This document shows positions 7,638-15,387 of a stretch of DNA of 35,185 nucleotides, in pieces (within the stretch, counting starts at the first letter, position 1; the number at the start of each line of letters is the position of its first letter). The DNA is taken from positions 1 to 35,185 of the IMG/VR virus record IMGVR_UViG_3300026484_000104, one strand, 5' to 3'. The notes under the pieces are model-generated. The model saw only the letters and a program-made list of their open reading frames with translations, ran no database searches and was not told the DNA's origin. This DNA is from a virus. Position numbers and translations under genes: made by a program.

Positions 7638-9662
7638 ATTACCTCTATAAAGACCTTTATAATCTTCAACCATAACACCAATATCAAATACACCCTCAAA
7701 AGTTGTACGAGATAATGTACTATCATTCATTTTAACTACCGGACTTCTACCCGTACCAGCTAAATAACCCATCTTAACAGTACGTGTATCAGCCATTAAG
7801 AACCAAGTTGTATCAGAAGTAAGTTCAGCATCTACAATAAGCTCTAAAGAGTTTTGATGTACGTTAATTTCACCTGTGTTTGCATCAGGAGAGATTTTGT
7901 TAGTAGCTCCTAAAATTTCACGAGCAGTTTCTTCAAGTGCTGGTGGTACAATTAAGTATTTAGGGCGAATATTTAATGGTGTTTCACCATCATTACTTTT
8001 ATGTTTTGCCATAGCAAGACGTCCAGCAGAAATTGCTTCAGGTGATAGAGCAGCTGTAGAACTATTATTACGAGCTGCAATGAATACACCAGAACCATCA
8101 GCCATTTTGTAAGAGGAATAATCATTCTTACCTTGTAAGATGTCATAAGCGATACCATTAGCTGTAGCTAAAGCCATTCTACCAAAAGTAGCTAAAAGGT
8201 TTGTAAAAGCACCTAAATCATCATTGATAATCATTTCACGTGTAAGTACAAATTTGTTACCGAAGCTTTCAATTTTCCAAGTTTCAGCTTTTTCTGTAGC
8301 TGAAAGTTCTTTTAAATCACCATTTTCAAGTGTTTTATCTAAACGTCCACCACCAACAGTAGATGTAACATCAGTCATAACTCTAAAGTCAGGAACATCA
8401 ACTTCTTTAATCCAAGCTTTAAATGTTGCAGTTTGTGCTTCAAATTCAGAAGTTAATACTCTTGAACCAACTGATTGTAAAAGTAAAGGAAAATCGCCAG
8501 ATACTAAAGCTCTTTCAGCAAGTACAGTAGGGCTTAAATAACCAACACCACGTTCACCATTAGCTGCTGTTAAATCTCCAGCAATATCAATAAGTTTAGC
8601 ATGACGATAATTTTCAGCGTTTACATGAGGTGTTTCTATTTTTGCACCAACTCTAAGAGCTAAACCATCAATCATAGCATTAATCATAGCTGATCTAGTG
8701 TTTGTATCTGAATTACCTTGAGACATAGGTGGAGTGTTTTCTACACTTGCATCTAAAATTAAAGCTCTAAGTTTATCAGGAGATATTGTGTTGTTATCAC
8801 GATAAAGTTTTTCAGCAACTTCACCATGTTTTGCAACAATAGTGTAACACTCTTTATCACGTTTCATATCTTCAAGCTCAGCTTCAAGTTTTTTAGAACG
8901 TTCTCTCTCAGCATCTACTTCAGCTTGTCGAGAAGCTTGTAGTTTACTCATTTCAGCAGATTCCTCCGCTGTACGTTTTGCCATAGCTTCAAGTGCTAAT
9001 AGGCGTTGTTTCATTTCTTCATTCATTTCAGAACTCCCATTTTCATCATCCGAGCGCTTCTTAGCACCGCTATCAAAACCAATTCCAACAGCCGATACTT
9101 CAAAAATCTCAAAGTCGGTAACGGTTACTCTATCCCGTTCATTCTCAGCACCTTGTTCCACTTTATAATCACGAATTTCGTAACCCACTGAAACATCTGT
9201 TAAAATACCCTCTGCATATTTACTATAAATACGTTGTGATTGTTCATCACTACCAAAGGTTACCTCACCAACTAACATACCATTTTCAACTCTCACATTT
9301 GAGATTTTACCTACAGCACTATCTACACTACGTTCGTGATCTTTAAAAAAAGTATTTAAATGTTCTACTGATGCTCCATTTACATCTAATAGTTCATCGT
9401 AATACTCTCCAGAACCCCAATCGAAGCGTTTACCTGCATTATCATCACTGATGAATACAAAAGATAGAGTGTTGCTATTATCTTCAACACGGTTAACAGC
9501 TACTGTAATACCACGAGATTGCGTAGTATGTTTAAGAGCTTCACGTTTCATTGTTAAGTTATCTTTTAAAGCATCTAGTTTATCAAACTCTAACTGTTCT
9601 TCAACAGTTCTATTTGCCATTTTTAAAAGCTTGTCATAACGTTTTTGTAAATGTTTAGGCAT
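7632..9662 (-). CDS. Prohead protease-major capsid protein fusion
   Basis: I start this at ATG 9662 (MPKHLQKRYD, 676 residues) because a near-perfect AAAGGAGGT lies just before it, overlapping the portal gene end; a longer frame to 9707 lacks this. Residues about 50-170 match HK97-type prohead protease: FFKDHE (His109) and DVSVGYEIRD (Ser158) supply the catalytic pair. A charged coiled coil at about 225-290 resembles a scaffold region. From about 340 onward it is a capsid protein (RALVSGDFPLLLQSVG, DFRVMTDVT, REMIINDDLGAFTNLL, FLMADTRTVKMGYL) of the Mu gpT/HK97-like kind. One gene thus supplies protease, scaffold and shell, presumably released by self-cleavage. Fusions of this type are known in other phages. 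Confidence 0.9.
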   Translation of the reverse strand: MPKHLQKRYDKLLKMANRTVEEQLEFDKLDALKDNLTMKREALKHTTQSRGITVAVNRVEDNSNTLSFVFISDDNAGKRFDWGSGEYYDELLDVNGASVEHLNTFFKDHERSVDSAVGKISNVRVENGMLVGEVTFGSDEQSQRIYSKYAEGILTDVSVGYEIRDYKVEQGAENERDRVTVTDFEIFEVSAVGIGFDSGAKKRSDDENGSSEMNEEMKQRLLALEAMAKRTAEESAEMSKLQASRQAEVDAERERSKKLEAELEDMKRDKECYTIVAKHGEVAEKLYRDNNTISPDKLRALILDASVENTPPMSQGNSDTNTRSAMINAMIDGLALRVGAKIETPHVNAENYRHAKLIDIAGDLTAANGERGVGYLSPTVLAERALVSGDFPLLLQSVGSRVLTSEFEAQTATFKAWIKEVDVPDFRVMTDVTSTVGGGRLDKTLENGDLKELSATEKAETWKIESFGNKFVLTREMIINDDLGAFTNLLATFGRMALATANGIAYDILQGKNDYSSYKMADGSGVFIAARNNSSTAALSPEAISAGRLAMAKHKSNDGETPLNIRPKYLIVPPALEETAREILGATNKISPDANTGEINVHQNSLELIVDAELTSDTTWFLMADTRTVKMGYLAGTGRSPVVKMNDSTLSRTTFEGVFDIGVMVEDYKGLYRGNV

Positions 9663-11085
9663 TTTTACTACCTCCTTTGTTGTTATCAGATGCAGCACTT
9701 TCAGCACCTGTTATATTCTCATCAAAATTAGGTTTACCATCTGATGTTACATCATTACTAGAGTTTTCATCCTCCAATAATGTGTAATCAGGAACACCAT
9801 ACTGTTTTTTTAACTCTATTTCACGAGCTTTAACACGTAATATATTTTCATAGTCTTCACCAGAAGAATTTGCCACATCGGTTTCAGTAGTCATGTTTAG
9901 TTTAATTTTCTTTTCAAGAGCTGTAACTTCTTTAAGAGGATCAACCAAATCTCTTTTAGGCATAATCCATTTAGGCATTACCCATTTTTCAGGTGATTTA
10001 TCATACCCAGAAGCTTTTATATTACCTGCATAAATCTCAACTTCTAACCAAGTTTTAAAAATATCATTAAGTATGTAATCAACTAAATGTGTTTGTTCAA
10101 AATCAAAACGTTTGAAATCTTGTAATAGAGATGCTCTTGATGATGCAAAATTTACTTTAGAATAATCTCTAAAAGCTAACTCATAAGATACTTTACGAGC
10201 TGTAGCTATTAAACGAATTGTATTTTCACTAAATTGAACATAATCTGTAGCGACACTATCTGGGTCTAGTTTTGTAATATCTTCACCACGTTCCATATAT
10301 AAAACACTAACACCATTTATTGTTTGTATTTTATTTTGAATATCACCACCAAAGTTATTTGTATTTCCACTTTGTTTAACGGCATAAGCAATATTAGCTC
10401 TAGCTCTAGCACCTTGTATAGAAGCTGTTTGAAAAGCTGAAAAGTTTTTAATATCTAAAATAGCCTGTTTATATTCACTAATACCTCTATATTGTGTTGG
10501 GCGTTCAGCAAAGTGATAATTTATAATATGTTCAGAACTTATAATAAAAGGTTTGTTATTTTTATCTATAAAGTGATATTTAATAGGTTTACCAGCTTCA
10601 TCAATTTCCACACCACCATCTTGACGACCACGATCCATACTATCAGCTTCTATTAACTGTAGTTGTAAACCATCTTTTGTTATGCGTTTATAAATGAATA
10701 TTTCGCCATCAACCATACGAGATTTTAATAACATTCTTTGTAGAGTGCTGAATGTAAATCTACTTGAAGCATCACATAACTTAGGATCATTTGACCATCG
10801 TTTAAAACGACTTTCTACATCAGTATCAAACTTGTTCTTGCCAGTTATAGATTGCAATGTAATTCCTGTACCGATTACATTATTAATTATAGCATTATCA
10901 ATATTATCCATTATAGCATTGTTAGCTGACAACCATCTAGCTCTAGCTCTTAGTCTATCTCTATCAGGTGATGCTGTAGTTTCAAAATCACTAACACCAT
11001 TCCAAAAGTCTTTATTAGCAGCAGTTATTTTACCACCCTCATAAAAACCTCTAAATTTATATTTTACATAGTTTAAAATACTCAT
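9655..11085 (-). CDS. Portal protein (lambda gpB-type)
   Basis: This encodes 476 residues and is the ring at the head vertex through which DNA enters and leaves. It shows the lambda-type portal layout: an N-terminal RLRARARWLSANNAIMDNID and IINNVIGTGITLQS segment, then DGEIFIYK, LQLIEADSMD, HIINYHFAERPTQYRG and ASSRASLLQDFKRF. The C-terminal third is charged and Asp/Ser-rich. Its ATG shares one base with the upstream gpW-like stop (TAATG), and its end overlaps the capsid gene by 8 nt, so translation is coupled across the three genes. Confidence 0.93.
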   Translation of the reverse strand: MSILNYVKYKFRGFYEGGKITAANKDFWNGVSDFETTASPDRDRLRARARWLSANNAIMDNIDNAIINNVIGTGITLQSITGKNKFDTDVESRFKRWSNDPKLCDASSRFTFSTLQRMLLKSRMVDGEIFIYKRITKDGLQLQLIEADSMDRGRQDGGVEIDEAGKPIKYHFIDKNNKPFIISSEHIINYHFAERPTQYRGISEYKQAILDIKNFSAFQTASIQGARARANIAYAVKQSGNTNNFGGDIQNKIQTINGVSVLYMERGEDITKLDPDSVATDYVQFSENTIRLIATARKVSYELAFRDYSKVNFASSRASLLQDFKRFDFEQTHLVDYILNDIFKTWLEVEIYAGNIKASGYDKSPEKWVMPKWIMPKRDLVDPLKEVTALEKKIKLNMTTETDVANSSGEDYENILRVKAREIELKKQYGVPDYTLLEDENSSNDVTSDGKPNFDENITGAESAASDNNKGGSKNA

Positions 11086-11321
11086 TAACTATCACCAAAT
11101 TCAATCAAGGCTGATCCACGAGTAAGTGTTTGACCAGCTACAACATCACCCTCAGTTGTTAGTTTTTGTGATAGATAATCTTCACGTTTATGTAACCACT
11201 CTAAATCAGCTTTAGTTACACTTCTACCATTAATATCATAACTTTGACTTAATAATACAGCACTTATTGCAGTTTGCACTTCTTGAAGTTGTGTACCCCA
11301 TGTTTTTAGTGTTACAGCCAT
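11085..11321 (-). CDS. gpW-like head-tail connector
   Basis: This 78-residue protein sits between large terminase and portal, exactly where lambda has gpW. It has a helical N-terminus (LQEVQTAISAVLLSQSY), a central 'ING RSVTKADLEWLHKREDYLSQKL' matching the gpW pattern of a short hairpin followed by a helix, and a tail ending in FGDS. ATG is preceded by GGAGCATTTATC. gpW proteins plug the portal after packaging to accept the tail. Confidence 0.7.
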   Translation of the reverse strand: MAVTLKTWGTQLQEVQTAISAVLLSQSYDINGRSVTKADLEWLHKREDYLSQKLTTEGDVVAGQTLTRGSALIEFGDS

Positions 11322-11371
11322 GATAAATGCTCCATTATCTGTTTAATTATGTGAAAGTATAACATAAATTA

Positions 11372-13201
11372 TTAAAATTCATCAAGATAGTTAGAAGTTG
11401 TTGTGATATTTACTGTTTTTTGCTGTTGATTTGTAGTTATATTATCACTATGTCCGATATAAATTATAGGTCTAGGTAGATGGTTTACATTAATTTCTAA
11501 TATATGTAAAGCTGCTAAAGCATATATTCTACAATCTAAAGCTTCATTTCTCAACCTAACTTTAACATATTCATTTTTTTCATTTCTTTTTTCAGCAGTT
11601 AGCATTTTAAAATACTTATCATTGTAAACAGGTTTATTTGGAAAATGACAATAATTTGCACCCTCTGTAGTTATCTCTAAGTTAGCAAAAAAATCATCTT
11701 TTAGATTATTTACACCAATACTGAATAATGTTAATTCGTTTGGTATCATATTTTGATATGTTTTATTTGTTATAGGGGCATTACGATTACTTGAACCTTT
11801 AATAGCGAATATATTTTGTGAAGTACGTTGTTTACAATACTCATACATAGCTTTAGTTCTATGACCACCTGTATCTAAACACTTACCTATTATTTTCATT
11901 TTTGTACCATCACATCTAGTGAAAGTTGTTTCTAAATAATTATCTAATTGTGTTAAAGTTTCTGGAAATTGAGGATCACCTGCTATGACTTTATAGTCTA
12001 TACTTTTTGTTTCACCATTCCTACAGTGACCTAAAACCTCTATTTCAAATCTATCATCTTGTGTATCTATACCAGCGGTTAATACATATACATCATTAGG
12101 TACTTCACAACCATAGTCTTCCACTCTATCATGAGCATTTGGAATATCAACACCATCTAAATCTTGTTCCCACACTTTAGCATTACGAGTATTTTGCCAA
12201 ACTTGCATAAGTCTAGCATCACCTGTTAGCATTAGTTTGTGAGCTTTTATAAACTCTATAGCTATTTCATTCCATCCTAACCATCCAAGAGGGCTATAAA
12301 AAGATGATAATCTATAACCCTTATGTATGTGTTCAGGATTACGAGCTATCCAAACACCATTTAACATCATCTTAGTTTTTTGATATTCTTCTATTAGTGA
12401 TCCACAATGCGGGCAACCACATTTAACATCACCTTTTAAATTACCTTTAGTATCCGTTTCATAGTGCATATATTCCCATTGAAAAGGTAAAAATTTACCA
12501 CAACTAGGACATGGCATTTCATATTCTCTTTGATCACTATCTTCAAACTCTTGTGCTATGTTTGATACACCAGCTATAGTCGGTGTTGAGTTGATGTAAA
12601 TCTTCTTATTGGAAAAAGCATCAGCTCTAGCTTTACCAAGCTCCATAACATCACCCTCACCAAACGTACCGAAACCATCACAATCATCTAAAATAACAAC
12701 ACGTGCTGAAAAAGATCTAAACGATGAGGTACTATTTGACCAGCCGAAAGTTAAGTTACCACCAGCTACAGCTTTTGAAAAAATTTCTCCAATATCATCT
12801 TTACTTTTACCACCAACTATCTTATTAGCTAGATGTGGAATAGCTCTTAAAGATGGTGTAATACGTCGTTTACTTGTACCTTTAGCTAATGTTTCAGTAG
12901 GTAAGATATATAAAATAGGACATGGATAAAAATCTAAATAACACATAGCTATATTATCAGCGATAGACGAAAACCCTAATTGAGTTCCTTTTATAACCTT
13001 TACTTGTTGAGTGGGGCTTGTGGGGGACATTTCATCCATAATCTCTCTTAGATAAGGTGTTCTATCTGTTCTCCACTTACCAGCTTCAGCACTAGCTTCA
13101 CTTGTTAATATTCTATAGGTATCTGACCATTCACTAACTGTAAATCTAGGATCAGGTTTGAAACCATTTTGAACACCTTTTATAAGTGGATTAATTGACA
13201 T
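11372..13201 (-). CDS. Terminase large subunit (gpA-like)
   Basis: I start at ATG 13201 (MSINPLIKG, 609 residues); the frame runs 18 codons further but without a ribosome site. It is the packaging ATPase-nuclease. Residues about 71-78 (KGTQLGFS) are the deviant Walker A of gpA-type terminases, about 168-175 (VVILDDCD) Walker B. A zinc ribbon (CPSCGKFLPFQW and CGCPHCG) follows, as in the family. The nuclease half begins TAGIDTQDDRFEIEV, with GKCLDTGGHRTKAM and NEALDCRIYAL as further acidic motifs. It overlaps the preceding small gene by 11 nt. The gpA type normally cuts at a cos site, which bears on the repeats upstream of the small subunit. Confidence 0.95.
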   Translation of the reverse strand: MSINPLIKGVQNGFKPDPRFTVSEWSDTYRILTSEASAEAGKWRTDRTPYLREIMDEMSPTSPTQQVKVIKGTQLGFSSIADNIAMCYLDFYPCPILYILPTETLAKGTSKRRITPSLRAIPHLANKIVGGKSKDDIGEIFSKAVAGGNLTFGWSNSTSSFRSFSARVVILDDCDGFGTFGEGDVMELGKARADAFSNKKIYINSTPTIAGVSNIAQEFEDSDQREYEMPCPSCGKFLPFQWEYMHYETDTKGNLKGDVKCGCPHCGSLIEEYQKTKMMLNGVWIARNPEHIHKGYRLSSFYSPLGWLGWNEIAIEFIKAHKLMLTGDARLMQVWQNTRNAKVWEQDLDGVDIPNAHDRVEDYGCEVPNDVYVLTAGIDTQDDRFEIEVLGHCRNGETKSIDYKVIAGDPQFPETLTQLDNYLETTFTRCDGTKMKIIGKCLDTGGHRTKAMYEYCKQRTSQNIFAIKGSSNRNAPITNKTYQNMIPNELTLFSIGVNNLKDDFFANLEITTEGANYCHFPNKPVYNDKYFKMLTAEKRNEKNEYVKVRLRNEALDCRIYALAALHILEINVNHLPRPIIYIGHSDNITTNQQQKTVNITTTSNYLDEF

Positions 13202-13406
13202 AACATACAACCTTATCTTTAAACACCAAAGATTTAATTTTTGCTTTTGCTTCATCTATAGATTTATAGTAAGTTGTTTGGAAAAACCTACCCTTATACT
13301 TTATACCTAAATCAACCCATCTTGTAGTTTTAAGAAAACCGAGAAGTGATGTCGTATGTTCTGTTTGTATTTTAAAACCTTGTGAGGTTTCTAATATTCT
13401 ATACAT
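13191..13406 (-). CDS. Small conserved-looking protein between terminase subunits
   Basis: Starting at ATG 13406 (GAGGAAG upstream, inside the small terminase gene) this gives 71 residues: MYRILETSQGFKIQTEHTTS..., with several aromatic and basic positions (WVDLGIKYKGRFFQTTYY) and a C-terminal KSLVFKDKVVCYV. It overlaps small terminase by 8 nt and large terminase by 11 nt. I do not recognise a family. Placement implies a packaging-related or accessory role, but nothing in the sequence proves it. Confidence 0.65.
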   Translation of the reverse strand: MYRILETSQGFKIQTEHTTSLLGFLKTTRWVDLGIKYKGRFFQTTYYKSIDEAKAKIKSLVFKDKVVCYVN

Positions 13407-14034
13407 TAAAAGCTTCCTCACTAAAACCATCTAAAAGTATTTTAAATTCTTTATACAATAACTCTTTAATCATGTGTGGATCATCTATAGAGGCTAATTC
13501 ATTTGACAATCTCTCAGGCACTGTTAGTAGTTTATCTCTAATGGTTCTAGCTACTTCAAAAGCTTTACTTTCAACGTCATCTCTTGATATTAATAATCCA
13601 GCATCAGTCTCATATCTTAGTTTTTCTCTTTTACCTATATAAATAGTCTTATAAATATTTGCATCTGTTAATGTAGGTTCTACACCTAACTCAGCTACTA
13701 CAGCAGCTCCGTACTCTTGTTGTGATTGACCTTTTTTAGGCTCAGGAGCATTGTCTAATTTGTCTATAAAATCTTCATTAAGTGTTTTACCTGTTTTTAA
13801 ATTACTACCATACATAGGTTTTGAGTTTTTAGGAGGTCTTGAACCCAATGCTTGTTTAATTAAAGCCTCTTTAACTTCTGTATATTTAAAAAATTTACCC
13901 ATCTTACCATCAACATGATGAAATGGTATTTTACCTTTCTCAACGTGTTCGTGAAAAGTAGAAAGTTTTGTTGTTACTATTTGTTTTTTTGTAAGTTTAG
14001 TATGAACCTCTTTAGCTGTATATAGTTTAGCCAA
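13399..14034 (-). CDS. Terminase small subunit (Nu1-like)
   Basis: This encodes 211 residues starting at a TTG (14034) with GAGGAGTTTATA upstream; no ATG is available near. The N-terminal 60 residues (LYTAKEVHTKLTKKQIVTT, STFHEHVEKGKIPFHHVDGKMGKFF) form a winged-helix-like DNA-binding domain as in lambda Nu1, followed by Lys-rich linker and helical C-terminus (ESKAFEVARTIRDKLLTVPERLS). It is first in the late operon and would recognise packaging DNA and recruit the large subunit. The TTG start may limit its amount relative to the large subunit. Confidence 0.85.
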   Translation of the reverse strand: MAKLYTAKEVHTKLTKKQIVTTKLSTFHEHVEKGKIPFHHVDGKMGKFFKYTEVKEALIKQALGSRPPKNSKPMYGSNLKTGKTLNEDFIDKLDNAPEPKKGQSQQEYGAAVVAELGVEPTLTDANIYKTIYIGKREKLRYETDAGLLISRDDVESKAFEVARTIRDKLLTVPERLSNELASIDDPHMIKELLYKEFKILLDGFSEEAFNV

Positions 14035-14076
14035 TATAAACTCCTCATTACTATTATGGTTATTTTTTATACAGCA

Positions 14077-14112
14077 ATTATAACATAAAAAGGTTTAACC
14101 ATAGAGTTTAAC
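14077..14112 (-). promoter_or_regulatory. Late promoter with two GTTWAAC operators
   Basis: Read on the minus strand, TATAAT (14077-14082) lies about 45 nt before the small terminase start. GGTTAAACC (14092-14100) lies in the -10/-35 spacer and a second GTTAAAC (14106-14112) just upstream of -35; the -35 itself (TCTATG) is poor. This is the only strong promoter I see before the late operon. The operators suggest repression early in infection. Confidence 0.6.
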
Positions 14113-14137
14113 TTTTTTTAAAAATTATATGAGAAAC

Positions 14138-14271
14138 GGGACTCGTCCCCACGTGGAGTTATTCACGTCTAGGAGTACCTTTTAAGCCCTATAAATAGGG
14201 GGTTAAACTTTTTAGACGTGAATAACTATGTGAATAACTATGTTAAAAGTAAACAAGATGTGAATAACTAT
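14138..14271. repeat. GC palindromes and 12-bp repeats (cos or origin candidate)
   Basis: Within very AT-rich DNA, GGGACTCGTCCC (14138-14149) directly abuts the palindrome CCACGTGG (14149-14156). A 14-bp perfect inverted repeat follows: AGTTATTCACGTCT at 14157-14170 and its complement at 14214-14227, enclosing CCCTATAAATAGGG (14187-14200). Three direct copies of GTGAATAACTAT begin at 14218, 14230 and 14260. The place next to small terminase and the gpA-type large subunit make this the best candidate for cosN with cosB-like sites, though the repeats lie outside the GC palindromes rather than between them and the gene as in lambda. An origin is the alternative. Confidence 0.45.
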
Positions 14272-14420
14272 TATTATGAAGATGATTAAAAAATAAGCAA
14301 GTAAGTAGTATAAAAAACAATATAAAATAAAGATAAACGATTAAATAACAATGATTAACATATGATATAGTCAAACTGATTAAAAGTTATACAGTAAAAA
14401 ATACAATTCTTTTTTTATAT

Positions 14421-14732
14421 TTTATGAGCTGTAGTTTTAAGTGTTCATATTTTTATGAGCTGTATATTTTATGAGCTGTATATTTTATATGATAAGAGAG
14501 TGTTGAAGCTGTATATTTTATATGATAAGAGAGTGTTGAAGCTGTTGAAGCTGTTGAAGCTGTTGAAGCTGTTGAAGCTGTTGAAGCTGTTGAGAGTGTT
14601 GAAGCTGTTGAAGCTGTTGAGAGTGTTGAGAGTGTTGAGAGTGTTGAGAGTGTTGAGAGTGTTGAGAGTGTTGAGAGTGTTGAGAGTGTTGAGAGTGTTG
14701 AAGCTGTTGAGAGTGTTGTAACACTCTCATGA
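14421..14732. repeat. Hierarchical tandem array with two 9-bp unit types
   Basis: Three copies of TTTATGAGCTGTA (14421-14433, 14452-14464, 14468-14480) lead into a 33-bp unit present twice (from 14474 and 14507). Then come 20 uninterrupted 9-bp units (14535-14714). Units are of two kinds only, A = GTTGAAGCT and B = GTTGAGAGT, in the order AAAAAA B AA BBBBBBBBB A B. The array ends in a hairpin (14709-14728). Frames across it read simple LLK/RVL or STA/STL repeats with no ribosome site, so I treat it as non-coding. Confidence 0.9.
14709..14728. other. Hairpin closing the tandem array
   Basis: GAGAGTGTT (14709-14717), loop GT, AACACTCTC (14720-14728): a perfect 9-bp inverted repeat using the last B unit. 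No U-run follows on the plus strand, so it is not a classic terminator. Confidence 0.7.
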
Positions 14733-14786
14733 ATATATATAAACATAAATATATATTAATATAAAAAAAGAAAAATAATCATACAT
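14727..14786 (-). CDS. Possible 19-residue hydrophobic peptide
   Basis: ATG 14786 is preceded by AAGAGGTGGTGAAA, a strong ribosome site, right after the stop of the 54-residue gene. The peptide MYDYFSFFILIYIYVYIYS is almost wholly hydrophobic and would be a membrane peptide. The site is better than chance but the sequence is AT-rich, so it may not be real. Confidence 0.3.
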   Translation of the reverse strand: MYDYFSFFILIYIYVYIYS

Positions 14787-14798
14787 TTTCACCACCTC

Positions 14799-14963
14799 TT
14801 AATCGTATCTATAAATATCTTTTGGTGATGTGTCACTTAAAGATTTTATAATTGTATTTAATTTGTAATTACTTAGTAAATAAGTTATTATTTCTTTTAA
14901 TCCAAATTCGCCTAAAATTCGTTTAGTTTGGCTGTATCTATTTTTATCGGATCTTCTTTTCAT
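14799..14963 (-). CDS. Small basic protein, 54 residues
   Basis: The frame MKRRSDKNRYSQTKRILGE... ends KDIYRYD. ATG overlaps the stop of the preceding gene as ATGA and is preceded by AAAAAAGGTAAAAAA, the same leader used by its neighbour. The N-terminus is strongly basic and the middle helical (FGLKEIITYLLSNYKLNTII), compatible with nucleic-acid binding. No family recognised. Confidence 0.6.
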   Translation of the reverse strand: MKRRSDKNRYSQTKRILGEFGLKEIITYLLSNYKLNTIIKSLSDTSPKDIYRYD

Positions 14964-15211
14964 TTTTTTACCTTTTTTAAAATCATAAGAGATGGGTTAA
15001 TTCTTTTCCAATCTGATGGATTAAATTTTTCAGCTAACTTAAAAGTTCTAATAACCCCATTAGAGACAATATTAACATTATTACATACTGGTAAATCAAT
15101 ATTTTCTTTTGTTAAAATTCTAATCTCTTGAGGGTTATAATTTACAAAAGTGCATCGCCCATGTTGTACAACAATTTTTAAACCTTTTACATCTTTGATA
15201 TAAGTTTTCAT
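14960..15211 (-). CDS. Hypothetical protein, 83 residues
   Basis: Started at ATG 15211 (MKTYIKDVKGLKIVV) because AAAAAAGGTAAAAAA precedes it; ten more codons upstream belong to the previous micro-gene's region. It has alternating strands (LKIVVQHGRCTFVNY, EIRILTKENIDL, VNIVSNGVIRTF) and a basic C-terminus ending KKVKK, whose codons carry the next gene's ribosome site. No family recognised. It lies in the minus-strand early cluster with the clamp-like protein. Confidence 0.6.
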   Translation of the reverse strand: MKTYIKDVKGLKIVVQHGRCTFVNYNPQEIRILTKENIDLPVCNNVNIVSNGVIRTFKLAEKFNPSDWKRINPSLMILKKVKK

Positions 15212-15224
15212 TTTTTTACCTTTT

Positions 15225-15317
15225 TTAAAATATTGTGTCATCTAAGTTGATGATAAATGTTAGCTCAATCATTTGAGCAACTAAAATGATAAGTAATATA
15301 AATGGTATATAAATCAT
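15225..15317 (-). CDS. Small membrane peptide, 30 residues
   Basis: ATG 15317 overlaps the upstream stop as ATGA. The product MIYIPFILLIILVAQMIEL... has one clear membrane span (residues about 3-22). Its stop lies in the leader of the next gene. Coupled overlaps on both sides support expression; function unknown. Confidence 0.45.
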   Translation of the reverse strand: MIYIPFILLIILVAQMIELTFIINLDDTIF

Positions 15318-15385
15318 TTTAATAACTCACAAAAATATATAATTGTTTCCCCGTCATCTAAAACCTCTTTGATTATTTCTAACAT
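15314..15385 (-). CDS. Micro-protein, 23 residues
   Basis: ATG 15385 follows the upstream gene stop by 2 nt, with GAGGTAAAATAAAA as ribosome site inside that gene's end. Sequence MLEIIKEVLDDGETIIYFC is acidic and helical. Its stop overlaps the next ATG (ATGA). Too short to assign. Confidence 0.4.
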   Translation of the reverse strand: MLEIIKEVLDDGETIIYFCELLK

Positions 15386-15387
15386 TT

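Noticed and set aside
9663-9707. 15-residue N-terminal extension of the protease-capsid fusion
   Set aside because: The AAAGGAGGT site is placed for ATG 9662; the longer start has no such site and overlaps the portal gene further.
14421-14714. CRISPR-like array
   Set aside because: Units are 9 bp and directly adjacent, without unique spacers. Not a CRISPR, and no cas gene is near.
14453-14746. Long open frames across the 9-bp array on both strands, reading simple Leu/Lys/Ser/Gln repeats
   Set aside because: They exist because the 9-bp unit lacks stops in those frames. No ribosome site precedes any start, and reading is low-complexity in every frame.
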